Part shown: positions 1 through 8,428 of the stretch, piece by piece
How positions within the stretch are numbered: the stretch's first letter is position 1
How the letters are laid out: each line of letters starts with the position of its first letter
NCBI GenBank assembly: GCA_003665935.1
Contig: QPLR01000005.1
Span: 154,627 to 218,626, forward strand
Source of the DNA: Halobellus sp. Atlit-31R
Lineage (GTDB): Archaea; Halobacteriota; Halobacteria; Halobacteriales; Haloferacaceae
DNA: 64,000 nt
Direction: 5' to 3'
Notes under the pieces: model-generated
What the model was told of the DNA's origin: nothing
Databases searched by the model: none
Seen by the model: only the letters and a program-made list of their open reading frames with translations
Position numbers and translations under genes: made by a program

Positions 1-891
1 GTCGACGTCGCGGTCACCGGCGACGCGGCCGACGACCTGATCCGGGCCGCGGCGGAGGTTCGCGGCATCGACGCGCAGTTCTACCGCTCCGAGGAGACGG
101 CGATGCGGGCGTTTCAGGAGTACCGGGCGACCGGGATCGACGCCGTCCTCGTCGCGGAGACCAGAGATCGGCGGGTGTTCGTGCGGGCGGTCGCGCCCGA
201 CTCGAACGTCCAGACGACGATCGTCGTCGTCCAGTTGCGCGACGTGGTGCGCTCCTTCGAGCGCGCAGAGCGGAGCGAGCGAGCAGCGTCGCTCGACGCG
301 CTCCCGCTCGCACTCCCACCGGAGGCGGCTTCGAGCCCGTACTTCAGCTTCACCTACACGATCTTGCTTCCGCTGTTGCTCTTTCTGCCGGTGTTCATCT
401 CCGGGTCGATCACGGTCGACTCGCTCACCGAGGAGATCGACCGAGGGACGCTGGAACTGCTCCGCGTCGCCCCCGTCTCGCTGTCCGACGTCGTCGACGG
501 GAAACTGCTCGCGGCCGCCGGCATCGCGCCGGTGCAGGCCGCGCTCTGGATCGCGCTCCTCGAACTCAACGGGACGAGCGTGACGAACGCGCCCGCGCTG
601 CTCGCGCTCGTCGCCGCGATGGCGCTCCTGATCTGCGGGCTCGGGGCAGCGATCGCGCTGCTCGCCCCCGAGCGCCGGGCCGCGCAGTTCCTCTACTCGA
701 TCGGCGTGCTGTTCGTCTTCGGCGGGACGACGCTGCTCCCAAACGGCCCGGTCAACGCCGCGTCGCGGCTCGCGATCGGGAGCGCCGGACGCGCCGAGTT
801 CCTCGCTGTCGTAGCGCTCGTGGTGGTCGCAGTCGGCGGCTACGCCGGGGTGCGTCGGCTCGTCGGCCGCGTCGACGCCGACGAACTGTGA
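1..891 (+). CDS. ABC-2 type transporter permease, 5' end outside window
   Basis: The frame is open from the first base, so the gene begins upstream; 296 residues are visible. After a soluble stretch come about five to six hydrophobic segments, starting near residue 115 and ending just before the stop. An LTEEIDRGTLELLRVAPVS stretch follows the first segment. This matches ABC-2 / NatB-like permeases, where a soluble domain follows the first membrane helix and a block of helices lies at the C-terminus. The partner ATPase is not in the window. The product should form the membrane channel of an exporter; its substrate cannot be told. Confidence 0.8.
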   Translation, partial: VDVAVTGDAADDLIRAAAEVRGIDAQFYRSEETAMRAFQEYRATGIDAVLVAETRDRRVFVRAVAPDSNVQTTIVVVQLRDVVRSFERAERSERAASLDALPLALPPEAASSPYFSFTYTILLPLLLFLPVFISGSITVDSLTEEIDRGTLELLRVAPVSLSDVVDGKLLAAAGIAPVQAALWIALLELNGTSVTNAPALLALVAAMALLICGLGAAIALLAPERRAAQFLYSIGVLFVFGGTTLLPNGPVNAASRLAIGSAGRAEFLAVVALVVVAVGGYAGVRRLVGRVDADEL

Positions 892-975
892 GCGACCCCG
901 GCTTCGGTTCACGGTCGCCCACCTGTCCGAGTCGAAGCCGGAACGCACACAAAGCCGGACCGTCCAAAGGCATCT

Positions 976-1302
976 ATGGGACTCGGAGGAACCGCAAAGA
1001 AGCTGCAGAAGGTGACGGAGATGGCCGAGGACGTCTACACGCGTCTGAACGACCTCCGCGATCAGATCGTGGAGATGCGTGAGACGACCCAGGAGACGAG
1101 CGACCGCGTCGACCGGTTAGAGCGGGAGACCGCGGAGATGCGCGCGGTGTTGGACGCTCTCGCCGAGAAGGAGGGCATCGACGTCGAGAGCGTTACCGCG
1201 GAGGCACACATCGCCGAGGCAGAAGCCGACGCCGACGCTGACGCCGACGCTGACGCCGACGCGCCCGCGGCCGACGAGAGCGAGTCGACGTCCGCTGAGT
1301 GA
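976..1302 (+). CDS. Small coiled-coil protein, DUF5798-like
   Basis: 108 residues. Residues about 10-65 are a charged heptad-rich coiled coil (DRVDRLERETAEMRAVLDAL), followed by a low-complexity acidic tail made of Asp-Ala repeats, encoded by a 12-bp tandem DNA repeat around 1225-1262. The start at 976 opens with MGLGGTAKKLQKVTEM, typical of a small family conserved in haloarchaea. No enzymatic motif is present. The family function is unknown; the tail length probably varies by repeat slippage. Confidence 0.7.
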   Translation: MGLGGTAKKLQKVTEMAEDVYTRLNDLRDQIVEMRETTQETSDRVDRLERETAEMRAVLDALAEKEGIDVESVTAEAHIAEAEADADADADADADAPAADESESTSAE

Positions 1303-1350
1303 GCGTCGGCGGTTCCGGCGGGGGCGGCCGCGACGCGCCCCGCTGATCAC

Positions 1351-1776
1351 TCATCCGACGAGCCGTCCGTGTTCGACTTTCAGACACCGATCCTGCACGA
1401 AGTCGAGCCCCGAGCCGACGGCCCGCCGACCCGCCTCGTCGTCGGTGATGTCTAACTGGAGCCAGATCGCCTCGACGTCACCGACTGTCTCGCTGCGTTC
1501 GATGGCGGCGTCGACGATGGCCCCCGCCTCCTCGCTCGGGCGAAACACGTCGACGACGTCGACGGCGGTCGAGTCGGGCACGTCCGCCAGTGAATCGTAG
1601 GCGGTCTCGCCGAGCACCTCGTCGGCGAAGGGGTTGATCGGAACGATGCGGTAGCCGTGCCGCTGGAGGTACGCCGGGACCTCGTGGGCGGCCTTGCCGG
1701 GCGTGGTCGAACACCCGACGACGGCGATGACGTCGTGTTCGAGTACCACTCGCAGTTCGTCGTCGCGTTCGAGCAT
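1351..1776 (-). CDS. CoA-binding domain protein (YccU-like)
   Basis: 141 residues from the ATG at 1776; a longer frame to 1803 is less likely because the family begins just before the Rossmann fold. Seen: IAVVGCSTTPGKAAHEV near the N-terminus, the nucleotide/CoA-binding loop, then PINPFADEVLGETAYDSL and DVVDVFRPSEEA, the standard order of motifs in stand-alone CoA-binding proteins. Length fits the family (about 140 residues). The role is unsettled; related proteins bind CoA in the cytoplasm. It is convergent with the coiled-coil gene and co-directional with the ATPase upstream of it. Confidence 0.85.
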   Translation of the reverse strand: MLERDDELRVVLEHDVIAVVGCSTTPGKAAHEVPAYLQRHGYRIVPINPFADEVLGETAYDSLADVPDSTAVDVVDVFRPSEEAGAIVDAAIERSETVGDVEAIWLQLDITDDEAGRRAVGSGLDFVQDRCLKVEHGRLVG

Positions 1777-1824
1777 ACACGGCACGACGCGGAGAGTCGG
1801 CAAAATTCTGTCTGAGTAGCCGGC

Positions 1825-1923
1825 CCGTCCGAGCGCCTCTGTCGCTCGCCGGCTGGACCGTCCGAGCGCCTCTGTCGCTCGCCGGCTGGACCGTCCGAGC
1901 GCCTCAGTCGCTCGCCAGCCGGA
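1825..1923. repeat. 33-bp tandem repeat, three copies
   Basis: Three direct copies with a period of 33 bp begin at 1825, 1858 and 1891; the first two are nearly identical and the third carries a few changes. The third copy holds the last codons and stop of the ATPase gene on the minus strand, so the array looks like amplification of that gene's 3' end into the intergenic space. Confidence 0.85.
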
Positions 1924-2515
1924 CCGACGGCGGTCCGTCTTCCTGGGTCGTGATGATGCCGTCGAACAGCTGCTTCAGCGTGTTCATCGTCTGGTCGTCG
2001 TGGGCGCTCGCGTCGATGGCGAACACCCCGAGCCCGTCGACGCTCTGGATCCGACCGGTGAAGACGTGGAGGAACCGGAACACCGTCTGGAGGTCGGCGT
2101 ACATCAGCAGCGTCGACAGCGAGTGCAGCATCACGCGGTTCTGCTGGATCCCCCGGTCCTGGTAGAACACCTGGAGGAACTCCGAGAGCTTGATTCCGAT
2201 CCCGGTCATATCGACGGGCGAGGACGTGTACTTGATCCGATCGTCGTCGCGGATGTCGCCGACGCCCTGCTGGCGCGTGACGCAGTCGACGACCGCCACC
2301 GGACGGTCTTCGTAGTCGATGCGCGTCTCGAAGTCGCGGAGCACGCGATCGGCACCGTCTTTCGTGGTCACGATGATCGCACCTTCTCCTTGTCTCGTCC
2401 CCGACGCGAGGACGTCGAGGCAGAGCGAACGCTTCCCCGAGAGCGGGGGGCCGCTCACGAGGATGTTCGTTCCCGGTGGGACCTCTGCGTCGAGGTCCGG
2501 GCCGAGGTCATACAT
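1904..2515 (-). CDS. RecA/KaiC-like ATPase, haloarchaeal type
   Basis: 203 residues. The Walker A region is at residues 22-30 (GPPLSGKRS); the usual Ser/Thr directly after the lysine is Arg here, with Ser one place later, a variant that may weaken magnesium binding. VAVVDCVTRQQGVGD and VMLHSLSTLLMYAD follow, matching the strand order of KaiC-like single-domain proteins. It lacks a second ATPase domain. Haloarchaea carry many such proteins, often linked to signalling or chemotaxis-type regulation, but no partner is visible here. The stop codon lies inside a 33-bp tandem repeat. Confidence 0.75.
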   Translation of the reverse strand: MYDLGPDLDAEVPPGTNILVSGPPLSGKRSLCLDVLASGTRQGEGAIIVTTKDGADRVLRDFETRIDYEDRPVAVVDCVTRQQGVGDIRDDDRIKYTSSPVDMTGIGIKLSEFLQVFYQDRGIQQNRVMLHSLSTLLMYADLQTVFRFLHVFTGRIQSVDGLGVFAIDASAHDDQTMNTLKQLFDGIITTQEDGPPSVRLASD

Positions 2516-2724
2516 CTGGTCTCCTCGGCGTCGAGCCGCTGGCTAAAACAGAAGCGTTGATCGTCCGGTTGGTCGACTCGCCGGGAGTCATTAGACGAGT
2601 AGACCATATCGGGTGCAGATAATATTCTTTTTGATTGCTCCGGTCCCCACCGCGGAACGGATCTGGAGGAGTGACTGTCGGTGTACACCGGTTTCTCGCT
2701 CGGATTCGGGCGCCCGGCGTCAGT

Positions 2725-3597
2725 TCAGATCACGCTCACGGTCTCGGCTACGCGGCCGACCACGAACGCCGCCGTCGCGAGGAACATCCCCCGTTTCAGC
2801 CGGCGCTGTGCGGCGGCCGGGCGGTCGAACGACTGCGCTACCGCCGTCAACATCACACCGTCCGCCGGGACGACGAGAAGCAGGTACGCCAGCCCGAAGA
2901 TCCCCATCGCGTACGGGAGCGCGCTCGCCGCGACGGCGACGACCAACACCGCGGCGCCGACGCGAAGCGCCACGGACTCACCGACGACGATCGGGAGCGT
3001 CCGAAGCCCCTCCTCCCTGTCGCCGGCGAGGTCCTCGACGTCCTTGACGATCTCGCGGGTCAGCGTCGCCAGGCCGGCCAGCGCGAACAGCACGAGTGCA
3101 GCCGGGTCGCCGAGCCGGCCGACCGCCGCGGCCCCGAAGAGGAACGTGGATCCGGTCAGATACGCCACGACGACGTTGCCGACGCCGGGAAGCCCTTTGA
3201 ACAGTTCCGTGTACGCGAGGAGTGCCGCCAGATTCGCTACCGCGATCGCGATCGCCACGACCGGGAGCACCAGGGCGGCGACGACGGCTCCGAGAAACAG
3301 CGCGACGCTGAACGCGAGCGCTCCGCGGGGCGACACCGCACCCCGCGGGATCGGCCGATCGGGGCGGTTGATCCGGTCGATGTCGCGGTCGAAGTAGTCG
3401 TTGATCGCGTTGCCGGCACCGGTCGCGAAGACGGTCGCGAGCACGGCCGCGACGACGGCGGTCGGCCCCGACCCGAATCCGGAGGCGACGAACGCGCCGG
3501 TGAACGTGAGTACGCCCGCGGCGACCGCGTTTCCGGGACGCGTGAGTTCGAGCAGTCCCCGGAGCGTCGCCGTCGGCGCGCCATCGCCGGATCCCAT
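2725..3597 (-). CDS. ubiA: UbiA prenyltransferase, digeranylgeranylglyceryl phosphate synthase
   Basis: 290 residues, very hydrophobic, about eight to nine membrane helices. Both Asp-rich UbiA motifs are intact: NDYFDRDID at 66-74 and KDVEDLAGD at 185-193; these bind the magnesium-diphosphate of the prenyl donor. By family, the enzyme adds a second geranylgeranyl chain to geranylgeranylglyceryl phosphate, the second ether bond of archaeal membrane lipids. The reading as the lipid enzyme rather than a quinone prenyltransferase rests on the haloarchaeal setting and the start LTRPGNAVAAGVLTFTGA. Spacing to neighbours suggests its own promoter. Confidence 0.88.
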   Translation of the reverse strand: MGSGDGAPTATLRGLLELTRPGNAVAAGVLTFTGAFVASGFGSGPTAVVAAVLATVFATGAGNAINDYFDRDIDRINRPDRPIPRGAVSPRGALAFSVALFLGAVVAALVLPVVAIAIAVANLAALLAYTELFKGLPGVGNVVVAYLTGSTFLFGAAAVGRLGDPAALVLFALAGLATLTREIVKDVEDLAGDREEGLRTLPIVVGESVALRVGAAVLVVAVAASALPYAMGIFGLAYLLLVVPADGVMLTAVAQSFDRPAAAQRRLKRGMFLATAAFVVGRVAETVSVI

Positions 3598-3749
3598 TAC
3601 CTACTGCGTGACCGCGGCGGCGAAATAAAGGGCGCGGAGTCGGCCGCCGAATCGACAGCCGTGACTCGTCGGAAGTCGTGTCGACGTGAGAGAACGGTCG
3701 GCCACGGCGGAACGGGGCCGTGCCGTGGTGTCGCCGCGGTAGAGCGGCC

Positions 3750-4907
3750 TTACGCCTCGGTCAGTCGCTCGGCGATGTCGAGTGCCGTCTCGCGGTCGGC
3801 GTCGGTCACGACGCCGATCGTGCGGTCACCGTCTTCCCACGCCACGGCGACGCGGCCCTCCATCTCGCTGACGTTCGCGCTCACGCCACCGATCTCGACG
3901 GGCGTCGCGTCGCCGCTCGCGTACGGCAGCGACTCCGTCGTGCTCGTGAACACGGTCACGTTCGCGGCTCCGGTGTAGCGGGCGACGGCCGTCTCGCCGC
4001 CGTAGTTCAGCACCGCGCCCTCGCTGAACTCGTACGCGGAGTCGGCGAACTCGGGGACTTCGACGCCGGTCGCGCCCTGGAGCGCCTCGAAGGAGTCGAT
4101 CCGCTCTCCGGACGGGCGCTCGTCGGTCGGCGGCTCGAAGGTGCTGTCGGCGACGTCGATGTCGAACCGCGTCTCCGTGTAGACGACCGTCACCGTGCCG
4201 TGCTCACCGCTGAACTCCTGCTTGAGGACGTCCGCGGAGTCGACGGCGATCCAGTGCGTGACGCTGCCGGTCCGGCTCTCGTTTTTCGGCTCGACTTCGA
4301 CGACCCAGCTGTCGGTTCCGTCGACCGTCTCACGGCCGGTTCGGGTGGCGGTCGTGTTCTCCTCGGTCCAGTCGTACGCCGCCGATCGGAGTCGCTCGCC
4401 GGCCTCGCGCATCGCTTCCTTCTGGCTCTCGTTGAGGTCGGCGTAGCCGGTCGCGTCCATCGGGGTCGCCGCGTCACCCATCGGGGCGTCCATCGGGGCG
4501 TCGCCCATCGCCGCCGGACCCATCGCGTCTCCCGACTCGTTCGAGACGACGCGCGTCACACCGGTCTGTTCGTCGTGGATCCAGCCGGCGCTCCCGTTCG
4601 TCCCGAGGACGACCGTCCGGTCGTCGCTCGACACGGCCATTCGCGACCGGTTGTCCTCGGCCACGGTGAAGGAGACCTCGTACGTCCGCGTGTCGGTCTC
4701 GTTAGCCGCGGTCACGGTCGCCGCGCCGACGACGGTCTCGGCGCTCTCGTACCGCTGTTCGGCGTCGTCGAGAATCTCCGCGCCGGAGGGCGCACCGACG
4801 TCCGTGACCGCCATTCCGGCCACCGTCGCGACGCCAAGCAGTGCGACCACCCCGAGGACGACCATCGTTCCGATTCCGCCTCTGTCGCTACCGCCAGTTC
4901 CCACCAT
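3750..4907 (-). CDS. Membrane-anchored LolA-like lipid-binding protein
   Basis: 385 residues. A hydrophobic N-terminal segment (about 13-35) serves as signal or anchor; the rest is soluble and exported. ILDDAEQRYESAETVVGAATV and later VTVVYTETRFDIDVADSTFEPP are typical of LolA / DUF4367-type beta proteins. A Met/Pro/Ala-rich insert (about 130-150, GDAPMDAPMGD) is low complexity. It lies just upstream of, and divergent from, a MacB-type ABC exporter pair, so it may hand a lipid or lipoprotein cargo to or from that exporter. That link is inferred from position only. Confidence 0.7.
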   Translation of the reverse strand: MVGTGGSDRGGIGTMVVLGVVALLGVATVAGMAVTDVGAPSGAEILDDAEQRYESAETVVGAATVTAANETDTRTYEVSFTVAEDNRSRMAVSSDDRTVVLGTNGSAGWIHDEQTGVTRVVSNESGDAMGPAAMGDAPMDAPMGDAATPMDATGYADLNESQKEAMREAGERLRSAAYDWTEENTTATRTGRETVDGTDSWVVEVEPKNESRTGSVTHWIAVDSADVLKQEFSGEHGTVTVVYTETRFDIDVADSTFEPPTDERPSGERIDSFEALQGATGVEVPEFADSAYEFSEGAVLNYGGETAVARYTGAANVTVFTSTTESLPYASGDATPVEIGGVSANVSEMEGRVAVAWEDGDRTIGVVTDADRETALDIAERLTEA

Positions 4908-5043
4908 TACCGGTGATTAGTCCCCGACGAGTAAAGGCGCTGCGGCCGGGGAGGTTCTGTGTCCTTTCTCCCGCGGTACGTCGCGGCAGCCGCCTAATTA
5001 CCGGGGGAGAGAGCTTTTGCCCGTCGGGGTACAGGTGTACGTA

Positions 5044-5856
5044 GTGACTTCCGTGCCGAACGACCCGCCGACCGAGCGCTCCGTCTCGGCCGGCGAGTCA
5101 CGTTCTCAGACGACGAGCGAAGGCGCGTCGACGCCGATCGTGTCGGTCGACGGCGTGACGAAACGGTATCAGCTGGGCGGCACCGTGACGGCGCTCGACG
5201 ACGTGTCGCTGTCGCTCGATGCGGGCTCGTACACCGCGGTGATGGGGCCGAGCGGCTCCGGTAAGTCGACGCTGCTCAACCTCGTCGGCGGACTCGACAC
5301 GGCCGACGAGGGCAGCGTCCGCGTCGCCGACGACGACCTGGGCGCGGCGTCGGAGTCGCGGCGCGCCGCCAAGCGCGGCACCGACATCGGGTTCGTCTTC
5401 CAGACGTTCAACCTGATGCCGCGACTCACCGCGGTCGAGAACGTCGCCCTGCCCCTCGTGTTCGACGGGTGGGACCGGACGGAACGACTCGACAGAGCGC
5501 GGACGGTGCTCGACGACGTCGGCCTCGGCTCCCGGTACGACCACAAGCCGAACGAGCTCTCCGGGGGCCAGCGTCAGCGCGTCGCAATCGCCCGAGCGCT
5601 CGCGCCGGAGCCGTCGATCCTGCTGGCGGACGAACCGACCGGGAACGTCGACACCGAGACCGGAGCCGAGATTATGGGACTCCTGAGCGAGATCCACGAG
5701 CGCGGGAACACGATCCTCCTCGTGAGCCACTCCCGGCGCATCGCCGAGCACGCCGAGCAGATCGTTCACGTCCGCGACGGCCTGATCGAAGAGATCGAGG
5801 ACGTCAGCGAAACGACGCCGGACAGTGACGTCGGCACCGGACGACGGGGGCGCTGA
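5044..5856 (+). CDS. ABC transporter ATPase, MacB/LolD type
   Basis: 270 residues from the GTG at 5044; an in-frame TTG at 5017 and a GTG at 5053 are alternatives. Walker A GPSGSGKST at 68-76, Q-loop at about 120, signature LSGGQ at 172-176 and Walker B ILLADEPT at 192-199 are all intact. The sequence is of the MacB/LolD branch, which partners with FtsX-like permeases. It is followed two bases later by exactly such a permease, so the two form one transporter, powered by this cytoplasmic subunit. The substrate is unknown; macrolides, peptides and lipoproteins are used in the family. Confidence 0.93.
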   Translation: MTSVPNDPPTERSVSAGESRSQTTSEGASTPIVSVDGVTKRYQLGGTVTALDDVSLSLDAGSYTAVMGPSGSGKSTLLNLVGGLDTADEGSVRVADDDLGAASESRRAAKRGTDIGFVFQTFNLMPRLTAVENVALPLVFDGWDRTERLDRARTVLDDVGLGSRYDHKPNELSGGQRQRVAIARALAPEPSILLADEPTGNVDTETGAEIMGLLSEIHERGNTILLVSHSRRIAEHAEQIVHVRDGLIEEIEDVSETTPDSDVGTGRRGR

Positions 5857-5858
5857 CG

Positions 5859-7103
5859 ATGGAGTTCAGCGAGGCGCTGCGGATCGCAGCCCGGTCGATC
5901 CGTGCCCACCGACTGCGCTCGGGACTGACGGTCGTCGGGATGGTGATCGGCATCGCCTCCGTGATCGTCTTCGCGACGTTCGGCGCGAGCGTCCAGGCCG
6001 CGGTCATCGCCGATATCGGCGACACGAACGCCAACAATATCTTCGTCACGCCCGCGAGCGGCGACGACGGGCCGCCGGGCAGCTTCTCCGGCTTCGGCCA
6101 GCCCGTCTTCACCGAGATCGACGTGGAGCGACTCCGCGAACAGAGCGGCGTCGAGGCTGTCGTCCCGCAGGGGATCGTCGGGCTCTCGACGATGACCTAC
6201 GGCGAGCAGACGATCGCCCAGCGGCAGGCGACGGCGACGGTGCCGGCGACGTTCACCGAGAGCACGCTCGTCAGCGGGGAGGCGTTCGCGCTCGGGGCCA
6301 ACGAGACCGTGCTGAACGAGGCGGCGGCGGGAGCGTTCGACCGTAACGTCACCGTGGGGTCGACGGTGGAACTGACGCTCGCGTCGGGAGCGACGCGGAC
6401 CGTGACCGTCGTCGGCATCACCTCGGGGACGCGCGGCGGGTTCGTCTCCGGCTTCGGGGAGGCGACGCCGCGGGTGTATCTGCCGGCCGACCCGTTCTAC
6501 GAGGCGACGGTCGAGAGCCCCTCCGTCGGGGCTGACGTCCGGGCGTACCCGCAGGTGACCGTCGTCGCGGACCCGAACGCCGTCGAGTCAGTCACGGAGG
6601 CGACGGAGGAGTATCTGACGACGGAGTCGGACGCCGCCCAGCTCGTCTCCGGGGAGACCGAGATCCGCGTCCAGACCAGCGGTGACATCGTCGACGCGAT
6701 CCAGCAGGTGATCAGCCGGATCACGCGCTTCGTGACCGGGATCGCGGTGATCTCGCTCGTCGTCGCGGCCATCGGCATCGCCAACATCACGCTCGTCTCC
6801 GTCACGGAGCGGACCAAGGAGATCGGGATTATGAAGGCCGTCGGCGCGACCAACCGCGACACGATGCAGCTGTTTCTCACCGAGTCGGCGCTGCTCGGGA
6901 CGATCGGGGCGGTCGTCGGCGTCCCGGTCGGGCTCGCGGTCGCGTGGGGAGCGACGCGGTTCGCCGAGGTGGGATTCACGATCGCCGGCGACTGGGTCGT
7001 CTTCGCTGTCGGCGTCGGCGTCGGCGTCGGCATCGTCGCCGGGCTCTACCCGGCCTGGCGCGCCTCGAAAGTCGACCCCATCGAGGCGCTCCGCTACGAG
7101 TGA
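5859..7103 (+). CDS. FtsX/MacB-like ABC transporter permease
   Basis: 414 residues. One helix near the N-terminus (about 18-45, SGLTVVGMVIGIASVIVF), a large outside domain (about 50-270, MacB_PCD type), then three helices at the C-terminus, with the coupling motif ERTKEIGIMKAVGATNRDT and a terminal KVDPIEALRYE. This is the standard four-helix MacB fold. Only two bases separate it from the ATPase gene. A probable mechanotransmission exporter working on substrates at the outer face of the membrane. Confidence 0.92.
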   Translation: MEFSEALRIAARSIRAHRLRSGLTVVGMVIGIASVIVFATFGASVQAAVIADIGDTNANNIFVTPASGDDGPPGSFSGFGQPVFTEIDVERLREQSGVEAVVPQGIVGLSTMTYGEQTIAQRQATATVPATFTESTLVSGEAFALGANETVLNEAAAGAFDRNVTVGSTVELTLASGATRTVTVVGITSGTRGGFVSGFGEATPRVYLPADPFYEATVESPSVGADVRAYPQVTVVADPNAVESVTEATEEYLTTESDAAQLVSGETEIRVQTSGDIVDAIQQVISRITRFVTGIAVISLVVAAIGIANITLVSVTERTKEIGIMKAVGATNRDTMQLFLTESALLGTIGAVVGVPVGLAVAWGATRFAEVGFTIAGDWVVFAVGVGVGVGIVAGLYPAWRASKVDPIEALRYE

Positions 7104-7259
7104 CCGACCCGCCGACGCGTCCGGCGTTGCGGGCTGCGCACAATAAGTGCGGCCCTCGAACAACCGAAAAAGCGATTTTCAGGCCTCAGTCTCGTGTAGA
7201 AACAAATACGTCGTTTTAAGTGTGCGCTGTTGCTACAATACAGGCAGAGATTAATACAA

Positions 7260-7520
7260 ATGAGCGTAACAGAGCAGACAGAGACGAGTAACACGACGGG
7301 TCCGAACGTCGTGGCTGTCGTGACCGCGACGTTCAGTGTGATCGTGATACTCGCCATCGTCGCGTACTCGGTGATGGCGAACGTCGTCAACTGGGTCGCC
7401 GTCGATCTTCTCACGTATCCCGTGGCGGGCGTCGCGCCCTTCGTGGTCATCAGCGGCGCGATTCTGACGATTCCGATCCTCATCCCGACCGCCCTGATCT
7501 CCGCGCAGTTTCTGAACTAA
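7260..7520 (+). CDS. Small membrane protein, two helices
   Basis: 86 residues from the ATG at 7260. A polar N-terminus rich in Thr is followed by two hydrophobic helices (about 15-40 and 52-80). No family is recognised. An AT-rich stretch about 30-50 bases upstream (around 7206-7225, cgtcgttttaagtg) could hold the TATA box. A stand-alone gene with its own promoter. Confidence 0.6.
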   Translation: MSVTEQTETSNTTGPNVVAVVTATFSVIVILAIVAYSVMANVVNWVAVDLLTYPVAGVAPFVVISGAILTIPILIPTALISAQFLN

Positions 7521-7627
7521 CATCGACGTAACCACCTTGCGGTCGACGTAACCACCTGACACCGGTGTCCGCGATTCGTTAAGTACGAGCCGTGGGTACG
7601 GACGTACGCGACACAGAGACCGTTCCA

Positions 7628-8284
7628 ATGTCACAACAGAAATCCGATTACGTAGACGACGCTGGCATCGACGCGACGCTCGACGAGCACCCCGACGACG
7701 AGGCGATCGAAGAGACCGTCGAGAGCCTCGAAGCAAACGGGTTCGACGTCGTCGTCGTCGACGACACCGACGAGGCGCTCGAAACCCTCCAGTCGCACAT
7801 CCCGGCGGGCGCGTCGGTGATGAACGGCCACTCCACGACGCTCGAAGAGGTCGGCTTCACCGACTACCTGAACGAGGGCGACCACGACTGGGAGAGCCTA
7901 CCCGCAGAGATCTGGAGCATCGACGACGACGAGGAGCGACAGGCCGCCCGGCGGGCGTCCCAGACCGCGGACTACTTCCTCGGCGGCATCAACGCCATCT
8001 CCCAGACGGGCGAACTCGTCGCCGCCGACCGCTCGGGCAGCCGGATCGGTGCGTACCCGTTCGCCGCCGGCAACGTCGCCATCGTCAGCGGCGTGAACAA
8101 GATCGTCCCCACGCTCGAGGACGCGCTCGACCGACTCGAATCGGTCGCGTATCCGCTGGAGAACGAGCGAGCACAGGAGGCCTACGGCGTCGAGTCCGCG
8201 ATCGCGAAGCAGCTGATCTTCCGCCAGGAGCTAGAGGAGGGTCGCACGACGGTCGTGCTCGTCCGCGAGCAGTTGGGCTACTGA
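7628..8284 (+). CDS. LUD domain protein (LutC/YkgG-like)
   Basis: 218 residues from the ATG at 7628. It opens with an acidic stretch, then LEANGFDVVVVDDTDEALETL, VMNGHSTTLEEVGF, the LGGINAISQTGELVAADRSG core and NVAIVSGVNKIVPTLEDALDR. These match the LUD family (LutB/LutC, lactate utilisation). The lutA and lutB partners are absent nearby, so lactate oxidation cannot be assumed. The protein is cytoplasmic and of normal length for a single-domain member. Confidence 0.85.
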   Translation: MSQQKSDYVDDAGIDATLDEHPDDEAIEETVESLEANGFDVVVVDDTDEALETLQSHIPAGASVMNGHSTTLEEVGFTDYLNEGDHDWESLPAEIWSIDDDEERQAARRASQTADYFLGGINAISQTGELVAADRSGSRIGAYPFAAGNVAIVSGVNKIVPTLEDALDRLESVAYPLENERAQEAYGVESAIAKQLIFRQELEEGRTTVVLVREQLGY

Positions 8285-8428
8285 GAGGGCTTATCGTAAC
8301 TGTTCGGAGATTCTCGCCGTCCCGTCCGGCGAGAAATCTACGACGACTTACGACAATCCCTGTGAGACGGACCGGCAGCCACCCGTCACCGAGGAAACGG
8401 TTTTCTCGTCATCTCGCGTGAGAGTCGT

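Noticed and set aside
1201..1265. Short tandem repeat that could suggest a CRISPR array
   Set aside because: It is a 12-bp Asp-Ala codon repeat inside a coding frame, without spacers.
5098..5769. Long open frame opposite the ABC ATPase gene
   Set aside because: It is the antisense shadow of a gene with complete Walker and signature motifs; its peptide is Arg/His/Val-rich, as expected for reverse frames of GC-rich DNA.
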